Positions 37,011 through 44,759 of a stretch of 64,000 nt of DNA are shown here, in pieces; within the stretch, counting starts at the first letter, position 1; the number at the start of each line of letters is the position of its first letter. A program made the position numbers and the translations under genes. The DNA comes from Tumebacillus permanentifrigoris (GTDB lineage Bacteria > Bacillota > Bacilli > Tumebacillales > Tumebacillaceae), in assembly GCF_003148565.1 (NCBI RefSeq), contig NZ_QGGL01000006.1, forward strand, positions 124,001-188,000, written 5' to 3'. Under the pieces are notes generated by a model, which saw nothing but the letters and a program-made list of their open reading frames with translations, searched no databases and was not told the origin of the DNA.

Positions 37011-37715
37011 TCACCGCCAAAACAGCGAGAGCAGTGACGCGGCCAACAGCAACACGAGGCCACCCATGATGAAAGGGAGCAACTTGTTCTCCTTTTTCTG
37101 AACCAGTGGGGCTTCCTGTGCGGCGACTGCACCTTCCTCCGCTTCGTATGTCAGCACCGGTTCCTCAGCGAGGCGCAACGGCTGGACGTCGGACAGGACT
37201 TCCTCATCCAACATCTCCAGATCGGGGGTATCCTCCAAGAGGAAGCCAAAATCTGCGACGTCGACGACGGTGACGGGGACTTTCGCTGCGACGATCCGTT
37301 GCCCAAACTCGAGCTGATCGGAGATGATCGGGACTTGCTCACGGCGGGCGAGCATCACCAACTCCGTCTCGATCGGGTCGAACGTCTCGCCATACTCGGC
37401 GTTGTCAATGGAAAACACGACGGTAAACGTGACATTCTCGGAAAAGAGGATCGGCGCGGACTTGGTCCACGGCACGCGAAGGATTTTATCCATTTTCTTT
37501 TTCACAAAGGGCTGTTCGAAGAACTCGATGAACTTGCGGACGTTTTGTTTGACCACTTCGTTTTGTAGCGGGTCAGTGACAATTGACTCGGTATCCAGCA
37601 ATTCATAAAGTTCCATCACTGTCGAATACGGCATCAAGTATTCGACCGGCTCGTTCGGAAATAACAGTTCACCGAAGATCGCGAACAGCACCGGTTCCAG
37701 CACATAACGTTGCAT
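37011..37715 (-). CDS. Tail-anchored conserved protein (family often mislabelled ADP-heptose synthase)
   Basis: 234 residues. A soluble N-terminal part of about 170 residues (EPVLFAIFGELLFPNEPVEYLMPYST... DPIETELVMLARREQVPII) resembles a family in Paenibacillus and relatives that databases call ADP-heptose synthase, although no nucleotidyltransferase motif is visible here. A variable acidic linker leads to one C-terminal helix (LLPFIMGGLVLLLAASLLSLF), making a tail-anchored topology. The start at 37715 follows GAAGGAG; a TTG three codons earlier is too close. Function unknown. Confidence 0.6.
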   Translation of the reverse strand: MQRYVLEPVLFAIFGELLFPNEPVEYLMPYSTVMELYELLDTESIVTDPLQNEVVKQNVRKFIEFFEQPFVKKKMDKILRVPWTKSAPILFSENVTFTVVFSIDNAEYGETFDPIETELVMLARREQVPIISDQLEFGQRIVAAKVPVTVVDVADFGFLLEDTPDLEMLDEEVLSDVQPLRLAEEPVLTYEAEEGAVAAQEAPLVQKKENKLLPFIMGGLVLLLAASLLSLFWR

Positions 37716-37826
37716 TCGCAACACTCCTTCGAAAAAAGCATATAGGAGGAAACGATGCGATGCAACCTTTTTATTGCGGATTTGTTATACTAACAGAATG
37801 ACTATCAAGTGTTACAGGAGGACTCT

Positions 37827-38852
37827 ATGACAACTCGCATGATCGGCACGACAAACCACGGGTTTGCCCAGTATGCCCAAGAAGAAATTCGCCGGAAAGC
37901 ACCCGGTGTGAAGTTCCAGGTCTTGGAGCCGGGAGAAGTGTTTTTGATACATACCGAAGTACCGCTCGAGGAGATGCAGCGCTCGCTACAGGAGGACGAA
38001 CCGATTTTCCTGCGCCATGTGCAGCCGGTGACGCAGGAGCTTTCGATCACGCGGACGCGTGCAGACTTGGACATGCTGATCAACTTCGTCCAAGACCTGA
38101 CAGGCGTGTTCACGCCGGGGGAGAGAGTCGCCGTCCAAGTGCGCAAGGCACCGGGCGTCAAGTGTGAGTACACGCCGTATGGGGTGAAGGAAGCGATCGA
38201 CCCGATCCTCGCGCAGACCCATGAAGTGGAGCCGGTGATCCAGAAGCCAGATCGGATCATCTCGATCTACTTGACTGCCGAACTGCTCTACTGGGGGATC
38301 TCGAAGCCGGAGGAGAACCTGTCAGACTGGTCGGGTGGTGCGGTCCGCTACAAGCAAGAGGAAGGCCAGATCTCGCGCGCGGTGTTTAAACTTTTGGAAG
38401 CGGAGGAGCGCTTCGGGCTGGACTTGGCGTCTTTTGAGCGGGCGTTGGACATCGGCGCGGCACCGGGCGGGTGGAGTTCGTTGCTGCTGAAGCGCGGCTT
38501 GCAGGTGACCGCCGTCGACCCGGGCGAGATGCATGCCGACCTGCTGAGCAACCCGAACCTCAAGCACCTCAAGAACAACGCCGGCGATGTGCGGTTTGAA
38601 GAGGACGCGTTCGACCTGCTGGTCTGCGACATGAGTTGGAGTCCCAAGCAGATGAGCAAGTTGGTATTCGATCTGCTCGATGCCTTGCAAGTCGGAGGCA
38701 CGGCGATCATCACCGTCAAACTTATGCACGGCAAAGCCTTCCAAGCGATCAAAGAAACGGTCGCCGCCTTCGGAGGCCAATTGGAACTGCTCAAAGCCAA
38801 GCAACTTTTCCACAACCGTGATGAGCTGACCCTCTACCTGCTCAAACAGTGA
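37827..38852 (+). CDS. RlmE/RlmM-like SAM-dependent methyltransferase with N-terminal THUMP-like region
   Basis: 341 residues. The C-terminal half is an FtsJ-type Rossmann methyltransferase: SAM loop ALDIGAAPGGWSSLLL (about 211-226) and a K-D-K-E tetrad that can be traced as FKLLEAEE, LLVCDMSW, IITVKLMHG and the Glu in NRDELTLYLL. The N-terminal half (about 1-150) carries a THUMP-like RNA-binding layout as in RlmM, which 2'-O-methylates 23S rRNA C2498. The target here is inferred, probably rRNA. ATG 37827 follows ACAGGAGGAC; divergent from the tail-anchored protein gene. Confidence 0.78.
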   Translation: MTTRMIGTTNHGFAQYAQEEIRRKAPGVKFQVLEPGEVFLIHTEVPLEEMQRSLQEDEPIFLRHVQPVTQELSITRTRADLDMLINFVQDLTGVFTPGERVAVQVRKAPGVKCEYTPYGVKEAIDPILAQTHEVEPVIQKPDRIISIYLTAELLYWGISKPEENLSDWSGGAVRYKQEEGQISRAVFKLLEAEERFGLDLASFERALDIGAAPGGWSSLLLKRGLQVTAVDPGEMHADLLSNPNLKHLKNNAGDVRFEEDAFDLLVCDMSWSPKQMSKLVFDLLDALQVGGTAIITVKLMHGKAFQAIKETVAAFGGQLELLKAKQLFHNRDELTLYLLKQ

Positions 38853-38883
38853 CGACCACGAGCGTAGCCGCATACGACGCAAC

Positions 38884-38919
38884 GAAAAAAGCCTGTCCTC
38901 CGGAGGACAGGCTTTTTCT
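38884..38919. terminator. Bidirectional terminator between the methyltransferase gene and sda
   Basis: AAAAAAGCCTGTCCTCCGGAGGACAGGCTTTTT, a perfect 11-bp palindrome with A/T flanks on both sides; serves both convergent genes. Confidence 0.92.
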
Positions 38920-38965
38920 CTGCTATGAAACGATGGAACACAATAGAGACTTTACGGACGGTAGG

Positions 38966-39106
38966 TTACGATGCGATCGTGACAGAGACTGCGAGGCCGC
39001 GAGCATGGAGCTCTTGATGCAACAGTTCTATGAACTGCTTGTCAAGCTTCTGCTTGACGGCATTCTTGAAGGCCTCGAGTAGATATTCATCAGTAAGCAA
39101 ATGCAT
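38966..39106 (-). CDS. sda: Sporulation checkpoint protein Sda
   Basis: 46 residues, identical in length to B. subtilis Sda. The minus-strand protein opens MHLLTDEYLLEAFKNAV and continues with QFIELLHQEL before ending TIAS; it aligns without gaps to Sda, sharing the L-(S/T)-D-E opening, the FIEL core and the final Ser. Sda is a helical hairpin that binds the sporulation kinase KinA and blocks phosphorelay signalling when replication is disturbed. Start at 39106 has GGGGTG as ribosome binding site. Upstream are a TTGTTC-17-TATAGT promoter and five DnaA boxes, the control known for B. subtilis sda. A plus-strand frame overlapping it is not credible. Confidence 0.88.
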   Translation of the reverse strand: MHLLTDEYLLEAFKNAVKQKLDKQFIELLHQELHARGLAVSVTIAS

Positions 39107-39173
39107 ATCGGTTCACCCCACAGTCTAGTCTCGTACTCTACCAATCCTCGCGCGAGTTGTTGGTTGTGCTATG

Positions 39174-39202
39174 ACTATAACATGAGAATCAGTACCGAAC
39201 AA
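39174..39202 (-). promoter_or_regulatory. Promoter of sda
   Basis: Minus strand: TTGTTC (39202-39197), 17-base spacer, TATAGT (39179-39174) with TG one base before the -10. Confidence 0.65.
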
Positions 39203-39211
39203 GCGTTCGAC

Positions 39212-39322
39212 TTATCCACAAAACCCTGTGTATAGCTTGTGGGTAAGGTGTGGACGCAATGTGGAAAAGGCTTCCTTTCCCATTGACCCCTAAGTGGAAT
39301 ACTGGGCATAACCTTATCCACA
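39212..39322. promoter_or_regulatory. DnaA-box cluster upstream of sda
   Basis: Relative to TTATNCACA: perfect boxes TTATCCACA at 39212-39220 and 39314-39322 (plus strand), and 8-of-9 matches on the minus strand at 39227-39235 (CTATACACA), 39238-39246 (TTACCCACA) and 39260-39268 (TTTTCCACA). Five boxes in 111 bases directly upstream of the sda promoter. Replication-linked control by DnaA is the obvious reading. Confidence 0.8.
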
Positions 39323-39495
39323 TTTTCCAAAGTTCGACGTTTCTCACTGGAAATAAATATTTTTCGACAGACGGAAGGCATAGAATCAGGCCAACATCAC
39401 ACTCTAGAGAGGAAGAAAAACGGGAGTCCCATTGCGTAAGTTTACCGGAAACCTTGTAAACCGATGAAAAATGAATGAAAAACCATTCAGGCAAG

Positions 39496-39525
39496 TTCGA
39501 CCACCCAGACCAATTCCTGTATAAT
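39496..39525 (+). promoter_or_regulatory. Promoter of citZ
   Basis: TTCGAC (39496-39501), 18 bases, perfect TATAAT (39520-39525), about 72 bases before ATG 39597. Between the DnaA cluster and this promoter (39323-39495) I see no gene. Confidence 0.55.
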
Positions 39526-39596
39526 AAGGACTATCGACATATTGCGCACATGTAAGTTTGCAATCTTTATGCGTATACATCTGGAGGTGTCACACA

Positions 39597-40742
39597 ATGT
39601 CCGAAACGAAAACAAAAGCTGGGCTGCAAGATGTGGTAGCGGGCGAATCCTCGATTTGTCTGGTGGACGGAACCAAAGGCCGTCTCGTGTACCACGGGTA
39701 CGACATTAACGACTTGGTTGGCAAAGCTTCCTTTGAAGAAGTTGTCTACCTGCTCTGGCACGGCAAACTGCCGAACCAAAAGGAACTGAGCCAGCTCGAT
39801 GCGGAGCTAAAAAAATACCGCGAGATCCCAGCAGACGTCATGGCGCTGATCCAAGGTCTCAGCAACTCCCCGGCGAACGCGATGGAAATCCTGCGCACGG
39901 TCGCTTCCTATGCAGGTGCGATCGATCCCGATAAATCGATGAACCGCGACACCCATCTCCAACAATCCGCGAAGCTCGTCTCGCTGATGGCGTCGGCCAC
40001 GGCAGCTGTCGGTCGTTTCAAAGCGGGCAAGGAATACGTAGCCCCGCGCAACGACCTCGGTCATGCGGCGAACTTCCTCTATATGCTCAATGGAACTGAA
40101 GCGGATGAACTCTCGGTTGAAGCGTTCGACGTGGCGCTGATCCTGCACGCCGACCACGAATTCAACGCTTCGACCTTCACCGCTCGTTGCACCGTCGGCA
40201 CCCTGTCTGACGTCTATTCTGGCGTAACCTCCGCAATCGGCGCGCTCAAAGGCCCGCTGCACGGGGGGGCGAACGAAGACGTTCTGCGCATGCTGTTGAA
40301 AATCGACTCTGTGGAACGAGCAGAAGCTGGCATCAAAGACCTGCTCGCCAAAGGCGTCAAAGTTCCGGGCTTCGGCCATCGCGTCTACCGTTCCTACGAC
40401 CCGCGCGGTCTCGTGCTGAAAAAGTACGCGAAGGAACTGACCACCAAGCAAGGCGCAACCAAGTACTTCGACATGACGGTAATCGCAGAGCGCGTCGTGC
40501 TCGAATACTTCGCCAACAAAGGCAAAGACCTCAAGTACAATGTTGACCTGTACTCCGGTTCGCTCTACAACGCGATGAACATCCCGGTCGAACTGTTCAC
40601 TCCGCTGTTCGTGATGTCCCGCGTCTCCGGTTGGACGGCGCATATCCTTGAGCAATACGCGAACAACCGCATCATCCGCCCGGTTGCCGAGTACGTCGGC
40701 CCAGTTGATTTGCAATTCGTGCCGATCTCCAAGCGCGCGTAA
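39597..40742 (+). CDS. citZ: Citrate synthase CitZ
   Basis: 381 residues. The opening GLQDVVAGESSICLVDGTKGRLVYHGYDI is typical of Gram-positive citrate synthase; HADHEFNASTF (about 183-193), GALKGPLHGGANEDV (about 217-231, catalytic His) and PGFGHRVYRSYDPR (about 256-269, catalytic His) form the active site. It condenses oxaloacetate and acetyl-CoA. ATG 39597 follows GGAGGTGTC. Divergent from sda and separate from icd-mdh, with which it forms an operon in B. subtilis. Confidence 0.94.
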   Translation: MSETKTKAGLQDVVAGESSICLVDGTKGRLVYHGYDINDLVGKASFEEVVYLLWHGKLPNQKELSQLDAELKKYREIPADVMALIQGLSNSPANAMEILRTVASYAGAIDPDKSMNRDTHLQQSAKLVSLMASATAAVGRFKAGKEYVAPRNDLGHAANFLYMLNGTEADELSVEAFDVALILHADHEFNASTFTARCTVGTLSDVYSGVTSAIGALKGPLHGGANEDVLRMLLKIDSVERAEAGIKDLLAKGVKVPGFGHRVYRSYDPRGLVLKKYAKELTTKQGATKYFDMTVIAERVVLEYFANKGKDLKYNVDLYSGSLYNAMNIPVELFTPLFVMSRVSGWTAHILEQYANNRIIRPVAEYVGPVDLQFVPISKRA

Positions 40743-40756
40743 CCAGCACCTGTACA

Positions 40757-40792
40757 AAAAAGGGCTCCCGTCGTAACGGGAGCCCTTTTTTT
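40757..40792. terminator. Terminator between citZ and the small membrane gene
   Basis: AAAAAAGGGCTCCCG-tcgtaa-CGGGAGCCCTTTTTTT, flanked by A- and T-runs, serving both convergent genes. Confidence 0.92.
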
Positions 40793-41051
40793 ATGACCAA
40801 CGTCCGATCACCACGCGCTTGCGGGAGAACTGCGCACCGAACGTCTGACCGAGAATGGCGAACCCGATCGTCAGCGGCACCCAGGCCATCGAGACGTCAA
40901 ACTGTTGGCGCATGTAGATGATCAAGGGGATCGAAGCGTGGACGGCGACAAACCACCACAGGGAGAATTTGCGGGTGTTCTGTCGCCAAATGCCCAAGGG
41001 GAGATTGACCAACAGTGCGAGCAAACAGATGATGGATATGGAAACGAGCAT
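40791..41051 (-). CDS. Small three-helix membrane protein of unknown function
   Basis: 86 residues with hydrophobic helices at about 2-20, 33-47 and 55-73, basic tail RKRVVIGRWS. Bacillales have many such small proteins and I cannot name a family. Start 41051 is chosen because AGGAGGTG lies six bases upstream; a TTG three codons earlier abuts the site. It is convergent with citZ. Confidence 0.65.
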   Translation of the reverse strand: MLVSISIICLLALLVNLPLGIWRQNTRKFSLWWFVAVHASIPLIIYMRQQFDVSMAWVPLTIGFAILGQTFGAQFSRKRVVIGRWS

Positions 41052-41156
41052 GTCTTGCACCTCCTCTCCTGATACCTATGCAGGAAAAAGGAAATGTTTC
41101 GTAAGTTGCCGAATAAGTAACGAGTAAGGGACAGAGAGAAAGGGGCATCTCATCAC

Positions 41157-41801
41157 ATGATCGTTCAACAACTTAAACTAGAGGAACACAAGGTTATCAC
41201 CATTGAACCGTCGGCGACATTGAAGGAACTGCTCGAAGTGCTCGATCGTTGCGGGTATCAACATATCCCTGTCGTCTTGGACGGCGTCTACTACGGCATG
41301 GCCGGTTATGCGGAAGTCTATAAAGCACACTTCGATTCGGGGCTGGAGAAGCAACAATTCCTGAGCACCACCAAGGTCGAAAGCGTCGCGATCAACAAAA
41401 ACGCTTCGATCGACGAAGAAGGGAACATGGAGGAGATCTTCACCAAGATCGACTACGTGCCGTTCCTCGCGGTGCTGGATAAGGAAAGCCACTTCAACGG
41501 CATCCTGCTCAAGTCCACGCTGTTTGACATGCTGCGCGATGCGCTGGGCATGCACAAGCCGGGCATTCGTCTGACCGTCTCCATGCCGGAGATGAAGGGG
41601 GCACTCGGCAAGTTCTCCGAAGTCGTGAAGGACTACTCCAATATCTTTGGCATGCTGGTGCTCGATGATAACACCAATTTCGGCTATCGTCGCGTCTCCT
41701 TCAAAGTCTCCCCAGACACCGATGTCGACGCGCTGACCGAAGATCTCAAGCACATCGGGGTTCGCGTGTTCCATGTCACCCCGGTCGTCCAATCGATCTA
41801 A
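41157..41801 (+). CDS. CBS-pair plus ACT domain protein (CbpA-like)
   Basis: 214 residues. A CBS pair (about 1-130; LEVLDRCGYQHIPVVLDG and FTKIDYVPFLAVLDKE) is followed by an ACT-like ligand-binding domain (about 138-214, LTVSMPEMKGALGKFSEV). This order is found in Firmicute proteins of the CbpA type, some of which bind c-di-AMP; ligand binding here is inference. ATG 41157 follows AAAGGGGC. Single gene with its own terminator. Confidence 0.75.
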   Translation: MIVQQLKLEEHKVITIEPSATLKELLEVLDRCGYQHIPVVLDGVYYGMAGYAEVYKAHFDSGLEKQQFLSTTKVESVAINKNASIDEEGNMEEIFTKIDYVPFLAVLDKESHFNGILLKSTLFDMLRDALGMHKPGIRLTVSMPEMKGALGKFSEVVKDYSNIFGMLVLDDNTNFGYRRVSFKVSPDTDVDALTEDLKHIGVRVFHVTPVVQSI

Positions 41802-41814
41802 CCACCCTTTGGTT

Positions 41815-41852
41815 GAAAAAGCGGTCGGCTCCTTGGAGCGACCGCTTTTTTC
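41815..41852 (+). terminator. Terminator after the CBS-ACT gene
   Basis: AAAAAGCGGTCGgctccttggagCGACCGCTTTTTT. Confidence 0.88.
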
Positions 41853-41921
41853 GTTTCACCATCTAGGCGTTGGTTGCATACCCTAACCAGTAACCACACC
41901 CCAAACCGAGGAGGGAAGAGT

Positions 41922-42734
41922 ATGCCTACAGTCGTGATCGACCCGGGGCATGGCGGGCAGGACCCTGGTACCGTAGGCAATGGCTACCAAGAGTCGATGC
42001 TCGTGCTGCAGACCAGCTTGTTGCTGCGCGATGCGTTACGGCGCTGTGGATTTCGCGTGGTCATGACCCGTGAATCCAATACGTTGCCACTGCCAAGTGG
42101 CTCTATCGCGGAGGATCTGGCGTACCGCGCCCAACTGGCGAACAACAACAACGCTGACCTGTTCGTCGCGTGGCATGTGGACTCTGCCACATCGTCTGAT
42201 GTCAACGGTGTGGCGGTCTGGATTCACCCGTCCACGCGCGGCACCCGCACCGAGCAATGGGCGCAGACGCTCGTCAATGGGATCGCCGCCGCCACCGGGC
42301 AGAAAAACCGTGGCGTCTACCTCGGAGATTTCCAAGTCCTCCGCGAGACGGCCGCAGATGCGGTGCTCGTCGAATCTGGTTTTATCACCAACCAGCAGGA
42401 GGCCAACAACCTCGCCAACACCAATTTCCAAGTGCGCGAGGCGGAGGGGGCCGCACAGGCGATCTGCACCCTTTTCAATGTCCCGTACAACCAACTGCCA
42501 GCACCGCGTCCTGACACGCCAGCTCCGACCCCGCCCACACCAACGCCCCCCAGTCCCGTGCAGGAGCAGTGGCCAGCTTGGGCGCAAGAGTCGATCCAAC
42601 ATATGATCGACTGGGGGATCATGGTCGGCTTCCCGGATGGCACGTGGAAGCCCAACCAGCTCGTGACGCGCGCGGAGATGGCGGTCGCTTTGGAAAAACT
42701 CTATGCGTTCATTCGCCAAGGAGGCGCGTCCTGA
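41922..42734 (+). CDS. N-acetylmuramoyl-L-alanine amidase with one SLH repeat
   Basis: 270 residues. Amidase_3 domain (about 1-180): zinc ligands in IDPGHGGQDPG, the Glu of YQESMLV and the His of FVAWHVDS; catalytic Glu in VLVESGFITN. A Pro/Thr linker (about 188-215) leads to a single S-layer homology repeat (WAQESIQHMIDWGIMVGFPDG). There is no signal peptide, so export would need the holin encoded next, as with phage endolysins. ATG 41922 follows GAGGAGGGA. The stop overlaps the holin start (TGATG). Confidence 0.87.
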   Translation: MPTVVIDPGHGGQDPGTVGNGYQESMLVLQTSLLLRDALRRCGFRVVMTRESNTLPLPSGSIAEDLAYRAQLANNNNADLFVAWHVDSATSSDVNGVAVWIHPSTRGTRTEQWAQTLVNGIAAATGQKNRGVYLGDFQVLRETAADAVLVESGFITNQQEANNLANTNFQVREAEGAAQAICTLFNVPYNQLPAPRPDTPAPTPPTPTPPSPVQEQWPAWAQESIQHMIDWGIMVGFPDGTWKPNQLVTRAEMAVALEKLYAFIRQGGAS

Positions 42735-43081
42735 TGACAGATAGCTGGATGTCACTGGTTCAACAAGGTACAACCGTGTTGGTACAGATCGCCGTCCTCG
42801 TCGTGATCATCTTGGTTCGCACTGTCAAAAAACGTCTGGAAACCTACTACACATCGCACACCACCGTGCAGCAGCGACAATTGCTCTCCCAGTTCGGGCG
42901 CGAGGCCTTCGCCTACGCCGAGACGGTGTACCGTGACTACGATGGACCGGCCAAAATGAACGAGGCGATCAAGTACTTGCTCGACACAGGCGAGAGTGCA
43001 GGGATGAAGGACATCCCGCTGACCAGCGCCCGTGCGGTGATCGAATCGGCTTGGCTGGATGACAAGCGCAAGACTTCATAG
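42734..43081 (+). CDS. LL-H family phage-type holin
   Basis: 115 residues: one N-terminal membrane helix (about 12-30, TTVLVQIAVLVVIILVRTV) and a helical tail with FGREAFAYAETVYRDYDGP and KMNEAIKYLLDTGES, the pattern of the LL-H phage holin family (PF09682). Start shares one base with the amidase stop. The pair looks like a phage lysis cassette, but no other phage genes are nearby, so it may be a domesticated release or cell-wall remodelling module. Confidence 0.75.
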   Translation: MTDSWMSLVQQGTTVLVQIAVLVVIILVRTVKKRLETYYTSHTTVQQRQLLSQFGREAFAYAETVYRDYDGPAKMNEAIKYLLDTGESAGMKDIPLTSARAVIESAWLDDKRKTS

Positions 43082-43082
43082 A

Positions 43083-43120
43083 AAAAGCTCTCCTGTCACG
43101 CGTGACGGGAGAGCTTTTTG
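43083..43120. terminator. Bidirectional terminator between holin and VanZ genes
   Basis: GAAAAAGCTCTCCtgtcacgcgtgacGGGAGAGCTTTTTG with A/T flanks. Confidence 0.88.
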
Positions 43121-43602
43121 CGTTGTGAACCTTGCCAGAGCAGGCAGAGCAGCATCGCCAGCACGACGCCTACAGCGTCCATCCCGACATCGATCGGGTG
43201 TCCGGTGCGGTTGGGCACGAAGGATTGGTGCCACTCGTCAGATGCCGCGTAGAGCACGCTGCACGACGCCGCCAGCAAGAACACCCACGGACGGGCGAGA
43301 CGGGTGGCAGCAAACGTCTGCCAAAACAGCAGCGCGAGGATGAAGTATTCGGTGATGTGCGCCCCCTTGCGCACGAAAAACTCCACCAGTCCAAACGGTT
43401 TGAGATAGGTCACGAGGTCACCGTCGTATGTAAATTGCAGCTTCGGCAGGATCGAGAGCAAGGTCTGCTCGGAGATCAGCGTCGTCAGCCACGGCTTGAG
43501 GTCTTGTTGCGAGTAACTCTGTGCGGACTTCCAATAGATCACACCCATCCAGATCACGGTCAGGGCGAGGAACAAGGGGAATCGCTGGGACTTCGTGGAC
43601 AC
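43096..43602 (-). CDS. VanZ family membrane protein
   Basis: 168 residues with four membrane helices. KGAHITEYFILALL (about 80-93) and SDEWHQSFVPNRTGHPIDVGMDAVG (about 121-145, split here for description) carry the conserved VanZ residues: H-x3-E...D-E-x-H-Q...D-x3-N/D. VanZ proteins confer low-level teicoplanin resistance in enterococci, but most are of unknown function. GTG start at 43602 follows GGAGGTGA. Its 3' end overlaps the terminator shared with the holin gene. Confidence 0.85.
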   Translation of the reverse strand: MSTKSQRFPLFLALTVIWMGVIYWKSAQSYSQQDLKPWLTTLISEQTLLSILPKLQFTYDGDLVTYLKPFGLVEFFVRKGAHITEYFILALLFWQTFAATRLARPWVFLLAASCSVLYAASDEWHQSFVPNRTGHPIDVGMDAVGVVLAMLLCLLWQGSQRKKLSRHA

Positions 43603-43645
43603 TTGGGACGTTCACCTCCATTACACATACTGGCAGATAAGAAGC

Positions 43646-43681
43646 AAATGGACAAGACCCAGAGAGGTCTTGTCCATTTTT
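43646..43681. terminator. 14-bp hairpin between the CBS gene and VanZ
   Basis: AAATGGACAAGACC-cagaga-GGTCTTGTCCATTT; the T-run is on the plus-strand side, so it may end plus-strand read-through and form a strong structure in minus-strand mRNA. Confidence 0.55.
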
Positions 43682-43702
43682 TGTCACGAAAAACAGGTCG
43701 TA

Positions 43703-44137
43703 CTAGTGCAGGTCTGGACGAGCAGGTTCGGAGATCTCGCTGAGCGCAAAGCCGGCTTCATTCTCGTGAATGCCGACAACAGCCAAGTCCCCGATCGCGA
43801 TGATGCCGATCAGACGACCATCCTCGACGACAGGCAGACGGCGAACTTGATTTTGTGCCATCAGTTTCGCCGCTTCCTGTGCGGTCTGCTCTCCGGTGAC
43901 CGTTACGACAGCCGGCGACATGAAGTCGTTGATCTTGGTGGTATTGATGTCCATCCCTTTGGCCACCGCACGAACGACGATGTCGCGGTCGGTGATGACG
44001 CCCTGCAGGTGGTCGCCTTGGTTGGCAACCGGAACGATCCCGACATCGAGGTCAGCCATCATCTGGGCTGCTTCTTGCAACGTGTGCTCCGTTTTCAGAG
44101 TTTGCACGTCTTTGGTCATGAGTTCACGGATTTTCAA
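43703..44137 (-). CDS. CBS-pair protein
   Basis: 144 residues, essentially one CBS pair: MTKDVQTLKTEHTLQEAAQMM... DVGIVPV... VITDRDIVVRAVAKGMD, then NDFMSPAVVTVTGEQTAQEA... VRRLPVVEDGRLIGI. A short Glu/Asp tail follows. Such stand-alone pairs bind adenine nucleotides and often respond to stress. TTG 44137 is chosen because AGGAGGCG lies eight bases upstream; the extension to 44197 would run into the preceding terminator. Confidence 0.82.
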   Translation of the reverse strand: MKIRELMTKDVQTLKTEHTLQEAAQMMADLDVGIVPVANQGDHLQGVITDRDIVVRAVAKGMDINTTKINDFMSPAVVTVTGEQTAQEAAKLMAQNQVRRLPVVEDGRLIGIIAIGDLAVVGIHENEAGFALSEISEPARPDLH

Positions 44138-44174
44138 TCGAATCGCCTCCTCATGAGTTTGGTTGTTGCAAAAA

Positions 44175-44212
44175 CAAAAAGCTGCCGGGACGATCATCCC
44201 AACAGCTTTTAG
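44175..44212 (-). terminator. Terminator after the DUF4383 gene
   Basis: GCTGccGGGAcgatcaTCCCaaCAGC with a T-rich tract on the minus strand (CTTTTTGTTTTT). Confidence 0.75.
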
Positions 44213-44232
44213 TATGGCTCAGAGCGAAATCC

Positions 44233-44574
44233 TTATGCCTCCGTGGAGGTTTTGCCAAATCCGACGTAGACCCCCCACGCGCCGACCACCAGATGCACGA
44301 GGTTCTCCGTCACTTCCAGATGCAGACCCGCCAACATCGGGAAGAAAAAGCCGACGATGCCGAGCAGCAGGTAGATGACCCCGAAGACCTTGGCAAACCA
44401 CTTCGCGGCGTTGTCGCTCTGCCCAGCCGCGATCCCGACCAGACCGAGCACGAGGTGGATGATGTTGTGCGTGGAATCGAACTGAATCAGGCCGAGGAGA
44501 TCTGTCACAAAGAATCCGAGAATGCCGAGCAACAAGAACAACCAACCTGCGACGCGGGCAAACGTTCTTACCAT
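44233..44574 (-). CDS. DUF4383 family membrane protein
   Basis: 113 residues, four helices in two similar halves (FARVAGWLFLLLGILGF... and FAKVFGVIYLLLGIVGF), each followed by an N-x2-H-L-V segment (HNIIHLVLGLVG and ENLVHLVVGAWG). This duplicated pattern is DUF4383, of unknown function. ATG start follows AGGAGGGG. First gene of a minus-strand run. Confidence 0.82.
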   Translation of the reverse strand: MVRTFARVAGWLFLLLGILGFFVTDLLGLIQFDSTHNIIHLVLGLVGIAAGQSDNAAKWFAKVFGVIYLLLGIVGFFFPMLAGLHLEVTENLVHLVVGAWGVYVGFGKTSTEA

Positions 44575-44759
44575 TGTGAACCCCTCCTAGTGGAAGATGG
44601 TGGACCTACAACACATGTATGTGTGCAGGTCGCGCCGTATGACTGTGTGATTCGCCGCTGTCGATCTGTGTTCTATTCTCCCGACTGTGTTCATAAGACA
44701 AGAGAAGATACATGTTCGTCCAACAGGGGCGAATGAGGGATGAGGGGAGAGGGGTGGGT
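44575..44759. promoter_or_regulatory. Divergent intergenic region with an inverted repeat
   Basis: Between DUF4383 and the glycosyltransferase-like gene. GACCT-aca-ACACAT-gt-ATGTGT-gc-AGGTC (44603-44630) is an interrupted palindrome whose inner 14 bases are perfect. No convincing promoter hexamers were found. Confidence 0.35.

Noticed and set aside
38849-39082. 77-codon plus-strand frame over the sda locus
   Set aside because: No ribosome binding site, begins inside the preceding gene's end and crosses a strong terminator; the opposite strand encodes a clear Sda.
39212-39322. DnaA-box cluster considered as a replication origin
   Set aside because: No dnaA or dnaN gene, no obvious AT-rich unwinding element and direct linkage to sda; promoter control explains it better.
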